Shown: positions 59,135-64,000 of the stretch, in pieces
Layout of the letters: each line of letters begins with the position of its first letter
How positions within the stretch are numbered: the stretch's first letter is position 1
NCBI GenBank assembly: GCA_947629915.1
Contig: CANRFN010000011.1
Span: forward strand, 19,758 to 83,757
Reading direction: 5' to 3'
DNA from: an uncultured Oscillospiraceae bacterium
GTDB taxonomy: Bacteria; Bacillota; Clostridia; Oscillospirales; Oscillospiraceae
Length of the DNA stretch: 64,000 nucleotides
The notes under the pieces: model-generated
The model's database searches: none
The model's input: only the letters and a program-made list of their open reading frames with translations
What the model was told of the DNA's origin: nothing
Position numbers and translations under genes: made by a program

Positions 59135-60862
59135 TTACTCTGCCGCCGCTTCTGTGAAAGTGAAGGTGCTGTCTGCGGGCAGATACGACCAGGTGGAGTC
59201 CGTGATGCGCACCGTGGCCTCCCCGTCTGCCGCAGAGACCAGCCCAGAGATGGGGTTGCCGGCGGCATCCGTGGCGGTAAAGGCGATCTCCCCGTCCACG
59301 CAGCTGCCCACCCCGCTGAGGGAGGTGAGCCGGAGGATGGAGAGGTCCACCGTGTAGGCGCCGTCCGCGTTGAGGCCGATGGCCAGGGTGGAGCCGTTCT
59401 CTGCCGCATAGTTGCCTACGGCCTTGCCGAAGAAGAAGGTCTCATCGTTGGGCAGATACGACCAGGTGGAGTCCGTGATGGTCAGGACTGCCACCCCTTC
59501 GGCCTCAGAGACGGTGCCGGAGATCAGATTGTCTGCGGCATCGGTGGCGGTGAAGCGGATGACGCCGTTCTCATAGGTGCCCACGCCGTCCGAGAGGCTG
59601 GTGAGCCGGGCGATGGAGACGTCCACCGTGTAGGCGCCGCTGTCCGTCACGTTCACAGTGAGGGTGGAGCCATCGGCCATCGCATACTCGCCCACGCATC
59701 TGCCGAAGTGGAACACCTCCCCATCGGGCAGGTACGCCCAGTCTGAGTCTGTGATGGTCACCATGGCCGCGCCGCCCGCCACGGAGACCGCGCCGGAGAT
59801 GGGATTGCCGGCGGCATCCTCGGCGGTGAAGTGGAGGGCGCCCTCGCTGTATGTGGCGGTGCCGGTGAGGGCTGTGAGCCGGACGATGGAGACGTTCACC
59901 TGATACTGGCCGTCCACATCCAGCCCCACGGTGAGGGTGGAGCCGTCCAGGGCGGTGTAGGTACCCACATCCTTGCCGAAGTGGAAGGTCTCGCCGTTGG
60001 GCAGATACGCCCAGGTGGAGTCCGTGATGGTCACGGCGGCCAGGCCGTTCTCCAGGGCGATCTCCCCGGAGATGGGGTTGCCGGCGGCATCGGTGGCGGT
60101 GAAGTGGAGCACGCCATTCTCAAAGGAGCCCACGCCATCGGAGAGGGCGGTGAGCCGGAGGATGGAGAGGTCCACCGTGTACTGCCCGTCCTCATCCATG
60201 CCGATGGTGAGCTGGGAGCCGTCCGGTGCCCCGTAGGTCCCGGTAACCTCCACCTCCTGGCCTTCTCCCTCCGGCAGCACGTCCGGGGCGGTGATATTCA
60301 GGCCCTCCTCCCCCAGCTCCAGGGTGCCGTCCTTCAGGGACAGGAACGGGCTGAACTCCACGGAGACATCGTCATGGGTGAGGGTGATCACCGTGTCGGC
60401 GAAGATGTCGCTTACGTTGCACTGCACGATGAAGGGGCCGGCGTTGCGGATGGTGTGGCTCAGCGCCCGGTTGGAGGTGTTGATGTCCACCCGCTCGATG
60501 GTGACAGACGTGCCCGCATAGCGGGGGATCACCAGGTAGTAGTCCCCGTCCGAGATCCAGTAGGTAGGAATCTCATCCTGGTCGAGGTGATACAGCGCCT
60601 GATAGTGCTCCCAGTTGTCGATCTTCTGGAAGCCCAGATACGCCACCGCGTACTGCTGCCCCTCCAGGAAGGGGATGTCCTCCACCGGCTCTTCCGGGGC
60701 CGGGGTCTGGGTCTCACCGTTGGGCTGCTCCAGCTGAGACGCGGTGTGCTGTCCCTCCGGGGTGTTGTCCGGATGGCCTGCAGCGACCGGGGCGCAGCCG
60801 GCGCAGATGGCAAGGCTGAGGAGCGCCGCCATGCCGAGGCCGATCACTCTGTACTGTTTCAC
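59135..60862 (-). CDS. Lipoprotein with four tandem ~92-residue repeats
   Basis: 575 residues from a GTG at 60862 (AAGGAGGAAG upstream). Signal peptide with lipidated Cys23 (LAICAGC; the -3 residue is an unusual Cys). After a non-repeated domain (about 60-200) come four repeats starting near residues 208, 300, 391 and 483. Each has a DGSTLTVGL-like start, a YTVDLSILRLT strand, FTATDAAGNPISG and ends TITDSTW(A/S)YLPNGETFHFG. The repeats look like small beta-sandwich modules and are probably surface-exposed. Ligand unknown. The DNA repeats are diverged, so the duplication is old. Confidence 0.87.
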   Translation of the reverse strand: MKQYRVIGLGMAALLSLAICAGCAPVAAGHPDNTPEGQHTASQLEQPNGETQTPAPEEPVEDIPFLEGQQYAVAYLGFQKIDNWEHYQALYHLDQDEIPTYWISDGDYYLVIPRYAGTSVTIERVDINTSNRALSHTIRNAGPFIVQCNVSDIFADTVITLTHDDVSVEFSPFLSLKDGTLELGEEGLNITAPDVLPEGEGQEVEVTGTYGAPDGSQLTIGMDEDGQYTVDLSILRLTALSDGVGSFENGVLHFTATDAAGNPISGEIALENGLAAVTITDSTWAYLPNGETFHFGKDVGTYTALDGSTLTVGLDVDGQYQVNVSIVRLTALTGTATYSEGALHFTAEDAAGNPISGAVSVAGGAAMVTITDSDWAYLPDGEVFHFGRCVGEYAMADGSTLTVNVTDSGAYTVDVSIARLTSLSDGVGTYENGVIRFTATDAADNLISGTVSEAEGVAVLTITDSTWSYLPNDETFFFGKAVGNYAAENGSTLAIGLNADGAYTVDLSILRLTSLSGVGSCVDGEIAFTATDAAGNPISGLVSAADGEATVRITDSTWSYLPADSTFTFTEAAAE

Positions 60863-60949
60863 AATGCTTCCTCCTTGCGGCGAAGCGTTTTTAAAACGCA
60901 TAAAGATCACAAAAATTTCGCCAATTTGTTGTATGTTTCGAGCAGCATT

Positions 60950-60978
60950 AGAGTAGCACATTTTGCCACTCATGGCAA
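60950..60978 (-). promoter_or_regulatory. Predicted promoter of the repeat lipoprotein gene
   Basis: Minus strand TTGCCA (60978-60973) and TACTCT (60955-60950), spacer 17 bases. The -35 box lies in an inverted repeat TTGCCA-CTCA-TGGCAA (60963-60978), a possible operator. Confidence 0.5.
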
Positions 60979-61078
60979 CAGCAATGCATGTAAAGTTTGT
61001 GTAAATGGCGTAATGAGAAGTTTGTCCTATTTTATACTTTGTTTGTAGATTCTGCCTCTCATCCTGTCTCACCGCAGG

Positions 61079-62851
61079 TCAGCCCCGTCCCTGGAACACC
61101 GTACAGTTGGACTCCCGCAGCCGCGCCTCCGCCTGGTGGCTGAGCTTTCCCCGCCGCTCCGGGTCTGTGAGGCCGTTCTCCTCCTGCTGGACATCGGTGA
61201 TCTGGGTGATGCAGAACCCTGAGAGGTACGGCGTCTCAGCGATCACCTGGTTCTGAGACAGGATGCGCCGCAGGAAGGCCTCCTCGTCTGCGGCCTGGGT
61301 GCCGTATCCCCAGCCGGTGCCGCCCTGGAGGGCGATGCCGCCGTATTCGCTGAGCACCACTGGCTGGCCGCGATAGCCGTACCCCTCCGCAAAGAGCTTT
61401 CGGTTGCAGTCGTTATAGAGGTAACGGTTCTGGAGCAGGGCCTCCCCGTTCTCCAGGAGGTCCCGGGCCAGCGCCGCCCCGTCCTCCCGGTACGCGTGGA
61501 TGGTGACGATATTGGAAACAGTGTGCTCCCAGCCATCGTTGGTGATCACCGGCCGGGTGCCGTCCAAGGCGTGGGTGAGGTGGTAGATGGCGTTCACGAA
61601 GTTCTGCTGGACCAGGTTGGTACCGATCTCCGGCACACCCCAGGACTCGTTGAAGGGCACCCAGGTGATGATGGAGGGGTGGTTCTTGTTCTGCCGGACC
61701 ACCTGAGTCCACTCCTCTGTAAACGCCTCCACCGCCCTGTCTGTGAACTGATATGCGGCGGCCATCTCGCTCCACACCAGCAGGCCCTTCACATCCGCCC
61801 AGAAGAGGTACCGCTCGTCCTCGATTTTCTGGTGCTTCCGGGCTCCGTTGTACCCCATGCGCAAGGTGAAGTTGATGTCCCGCTTCAGGGCCTCCTCGTC
61901 CGGCGGGGTGAGCCCGGACTCCGGCCAATATCCCTGGTCCAGCACCATGCGGAGGTACAGGGGCTTGCCGTTGAGCAGGAGCCTGTCTCCTTGAATGGAC
62001 ACCGTCCGGAAGCCGAAATAGCTCTCTACCGTGTCCCCTGGCACCCCGTCCCGCAGAAGGGTGTACCGCACCGTATATAGGTTGGGCTCCTCCGGGGACC
62101 AGAGGGAGATATCCTCCGGGATCTTTACGGCAATGGGGCAGCCGTTATAGGGAATCGGCCGGCATGCGGTACAAACCGGCCGCCCCTGATAGGCGATCTC
62201 AATCTTCAGCGCCCAGCCCGTGGGATCGGAGCAGTTCAGCTCCGGCGAAAAGGTAACAGACCGGCCCGCCGCATCCGGCACGCAGTCCACACGGGCCAGA
62301 TAGGTCTCCGGCACCCGCTCCAGCCACACGCTCTTCCAGATGCCGGTGGTCTGCACGTACCAGCAGGCCCAGCTCTCCGGCCGCCAGCGCTGCTTGCCCC
62401 GAGGCTGGGCCTGGTCCCAGGCGTCCTCCACCCGGATCACCAGCTGCTGCTCCCCGGACGGGGACAGGGCAGCGGTGAGGTCTAACGTACAGCGGTGGTA
62501 TCCGCCCCGGTTCTCCCCCAGGTAGCTGCCGTTGAGCCAGGCCTGGGTGCGGTAGTCTGCCCCCTCCAGGTGGAGCAGCACCCGCGTTCCCGCCTCCGGC
62601 TGCACCTCCAGGGTCCGGCTGTACCAGACCACGGGATGGGCGGTCTCATCGCCGATGCCGCTGCGCGGGGTCTCATAGGAGAAGGGCACATTGATAGTGC
62701 ACTCTCCCGGCGGGGTGTGGGTCCAGCCCTTCTCCTCACCGGAACAGGTGTCGTCAAAGGCAAAGCCCCAGGGGCCGTTCAGGTCTGTCCAGTCCGCCCG
62801 GACAAACTGGGGTCTGGGGTAGTTCTCGCGATAAAAGGGGATCTTGTCCAT
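61079..62851 (-). CDS. Glycoside hydrolase family 2 enzyme
   Basis: 590 residues from the ATG at 62851; an ATG at 62863 is possible. GH2 plan: jelly-roll sugar-binding domain (WTDLNGPWGFAFDD ... VPFSYETPRSGIG), immunoglobulin-like domain, then the TIM barrel with acid/base Glu402 in WVPFNESWG and nucleophile Glu502 in VVLSEYGG. Such enzymes act on beta-galactosides, beta-glucuronides or beta-mannosides. No signal peptide, so it works on imported sugars. No transporter lies next to it. The length is close to beta-glucuronidase, but the substrate is not settled. Confidence 0.92.
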   Translation of the reverse strand: MDKIPFYRENYPRPQFVRADWTDLNGPWGFAFDDTCSGEEKGWTHTPPGECTINVPFSYETPRSGIGDETAHPVVWYSRTLEVQPEAGTRVLLHLEGADYRTQAWLNGSYLGENRGGYHRCTLDLTAALSPSGEQQLVIRVEDAWDQAQPRGKQRWRPESWACWYVQTTGIWKSVWLERVPETYLARVDCVPDAAGRSVTFSPELNCSDPTGWALKIEIAYQGRPVCTACRPIPYNGCPIAVKIPEDISLWSPEEPNLYTVRYTLLRDGVPGDTVESYFGFRTVSIQGDRLLLNGKPLYLRMVLDQGYWPESGLTPPDEEALKRDINFTLRMGYNGARKHQKIEDERYLFWADVKGLLVWSEMAAAYQFTDRAVEAFTEEWTQVVRQNKNHPSIITWVPFNESWGVPEIGTNLVQQNFVNAIYHLTHALDGTRPVITNDGWEHTVSNIVTIHAYREDGAALARDLLENGEALLQNRYLYNDCNRKLFAEGYGYRGQPVVLSEYGGIALQGGTGWGYGTQAADEEAFLRRILSQNQVIAETPYLSGFCITQITDVQQEENGLTDPERRGKLSHQAEARLRESNCTVFQGRG

Positions 62852-62897
62852 GGCCTCCACCATCCTTATCTGTGTGGTCTGTCTGCTGGGTCAGATA

Positions 62898-62927
62898 TTT
62901 TGTAGCAAATTTGAAATGTCGCCGTCA
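62898..62927 (-). promoter_or_regulatory. Predicted promoter of the GH2 gene
   Basis: Minus strand TTGACG (62927-62922) and TACAAA (62903-62898), spacer 18 bases. Confidence 0.4.
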
Positions 62928-62975
62928 ATGGGAGCAGGTTGCGTGATACGATTCAAGTTTTCCCACCATCCCTGC

Positions 62976-63776
62976 TCATGTATGCGTGCGAATTAAACTG
63001 ATATACGCTGCAATGGCAGACTGCAGCAGTGCGATATCCAGGCGCTGGTCCATCTGCAGGGGCCTGTCTTCCCGTACAGCCTCCATCAGCTGACCTTGCA
63101 CAATCTTCAGTTTTCGACTGATCTCCGTCTCCCCAATCAAATCCAGCATTGTGATTCCATCCAGCAGGATGGCTCGGAACAGCGTATTCAGAGACCGCCG
63201 AATCTCCGTTGCGGATTGTTCCTGGGAACAGAAGGCGGCAATCCCTCTCGCCAGCGCCTGCAGAACAGCGATAGAGTGCTTTGCCAGGCCTTTCTTCTCA
63301 ACAGTTTCGCAAGGGCTCTGATGCAAAACCGCCACCGTCACGACCGCATCCACCCGTTGCGAAAGTTCCTGCTCGGAAAGCAGCAGCGTATCCGGCGCAT
63401 CTTCCTGTTCCCATTTATTATTGAGCATGCAGAATTTGCCGGCTTTCAACCCCGTGTAAACGACAGTGTGTTTGTTTCTCTCGCTTACACGAAGGCCAAG
63501 CATGGCATACCGCAAATTGCGAAGGTAATCGCAAAGTTGTTCTCGATTCACTTCGTTCTCCGTCATGGAATAGCCGATGGGCTTTAGGTAGAGGTTGAAC
63601 CACTTTGCACTTTGCAGCATTGGCCCCGAGGAGTAACACCCATCCTCGCAGTCAAAGAAAAACGGCAGCCCCATTTCGAGTGCAATCGTTCGGTCATCGG
63701 TGTCTATCCCATAAAACGACAAAAGATTTGCCACTCCCGCATAAGAGCACGATGAATTAAACGTCATATACTTCAC
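62976..63776 (-). CDS. Papain-fold (C39/BtrH-like) protein of unknown role
   Basis: 266 residues from a GTG at 63776 (AGAGGTGA upstream); the frame is open further 5' to 63932. Residues 1-150 look like a cysteine-peptidase C39-type domain: NSSCSYAGVANLLSFYGID with the candidate nucleophile Cys, a His in NKHTVVYTGLKAGKFCML, and a following LNNKW. The remainder is helical (KHSIAVLQALARGIAAFC ... QMDQRLDIALLQSAIAAYISLI). Proteins of this plan include peptide-cleaving and BtrH-type acyltransferase-like enzymes; which applies is not clear. AT-richer than its neighbours. Confidence 0.65.
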   Translation of the reverse strand: MKYMTFNSSCSYAGVANLLSFYGIDTDDRTIALEMGLPFFFDCEDGCYSSGPMLQSAKWFNLYLKPIGYSMTENEVNREQLCDYLRNLRYAMLGLRVSERNKHTVVYTGLKAGKFCMLNNKWEQEDAPDTLLLSEQELSQRVDAVVTVAVLHQSPCETVEKKGLAKHSIAVLQALARGIAAFCSQEQSATEIRRSLNTLFRAILLDGITMLDLIGETEISRKLKIVQGQLMEAVREDRPLQMDQRLDIALLQSAIAAYISLIRTHT

Positions 63777-64000
63777 GGTTCCGGATTCACCTCTATCATA
63801 ATCCTCCATCTCGACACACGCTCTGCCTCTCAGAAAAAACGTCTCTACAGAGCATCCCCACAGGGCTACTCTGAAACCTATCATACACCAGCGGAAGGCC
63901 GTGCACAAGGAAAACCGGAAATTCGGGTTCATTTAAGAATAAAATAGAAAAGCTCGCGTTGGCAAGTGTCATATCTTACTGACTATACAAGGTAGACGCC
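63777..64000. other. Window end, no gene recognised
   Basis: About 220 bases upstream of the papain-fold gene, AT-rich in the last 80. No gene, promoter or repeat that I can support. Confidence 0.4.

Overview
The window looks like a chromosomal segment of a GC-rich, strictly anaerobic Clostridia member, probably an Oscillospirales-type gut bacterium. This is inferred from the [FeFe]-hydrogenase maturation genes hydE/hydG/hydF with a TM1266-type regulator, aldo/keto reductases carrying C-terminal [4Fe-4S] clusters, CIRCE-controlled small heat-shock genes, a TPP-riboswitch salvage operon, an SLH-domain surface protein and an IS605-type element with a large TnpB. No rRNA, tRNA or CRISPR array was seen. 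Genes are mostly in short operons with Shine-Dalgarno sites, sigma-A-like promoters and perfect-palindrome terminators.

Layout. 1-5.8 kb: an aldo/keto reductase fragment, an esterase/carbon-nitrogen hydrolase pair, an AraC regulator, tag and a nitroreductase. 5.8-9 kb: a polysaccharide deacetylase and two tandem segments that encode identical Hsp20 proteins, each with its own CIRCE and terminator, flanking a low-molecular-weight phosphatase operon. 9-15.5 kb: a GyrI-like protein, a GNAT, a DUF4143 ATPase preceded by an eleven-unit 23-bp tandem array, an M32 carboxypeptidase, a DMT transporter and a second Fe-S aldo/keto reductase. 15.5-18.5 kb: an IS200/IS605-type element with a frameshifted tnpA and an intact 688-residue tnpB without zinc ribbon. 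18.6-29.3 kb: a hypothetical protein, an 859-residue CAP/SLH surface protein, an MFS/flavoreductase pair, a GNAT with a perfect 93-bp internal duplication, a degenerate DDE transposase, and a GPH symporter/prolyl-aminopeptidase pair.

29.4-32.4 kb: two paired membrane proteins (DUF5058-like plus partner) with a membrane-anchored M20 peptidase. 32.4-37 kb: thiM-thiE-HAD-thiD-tenA-thiN under a TPP riboswitch and terminator. This set salvages thiazole and pyrimidine. Because it ends in a pyrophosphokinase and no thiL is present in the window, a thiamine-phosphate phosphatase step is needed, and the HAD protein is the obvious candidate. 37-40.7 kb: a transposase-like N-terminal protein, a flavodoxin-family reductase and a DUF234-type ATPase with a palindrome at its start site. 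40.8-45.1 kb: the TM1266-hydE-hydG-hydF operon behind a structured leader ending in an intrinsic terminator. 45.1-48.7 kb: ttcA-like, inositol-phosphatase-like and flotillin-like genes.

48.8-55.1 kb: four DUF1186/SEC-C paralogues plus a 36-codon remnant of a fifth, interrupted by a GNAT gene, with duplicated promoters. 55.4-64 kb: udk, DUF2200, a small membrane protein, an ArAE-family membrane protein, two lipoproteins (one with four tandem ~92-residue repeats), a GH2 glycosidase and a C39-like papain-fold protein. The most interesting items are the SEC-C array with its remnant, the hydrogenase-maturation leader RNA, the 23-bp array ahead of the DUF4143 ATPase, the large zinc-ribbon-less TnpB with its candidate guide RNA, and the duplicated hsp20 segments.
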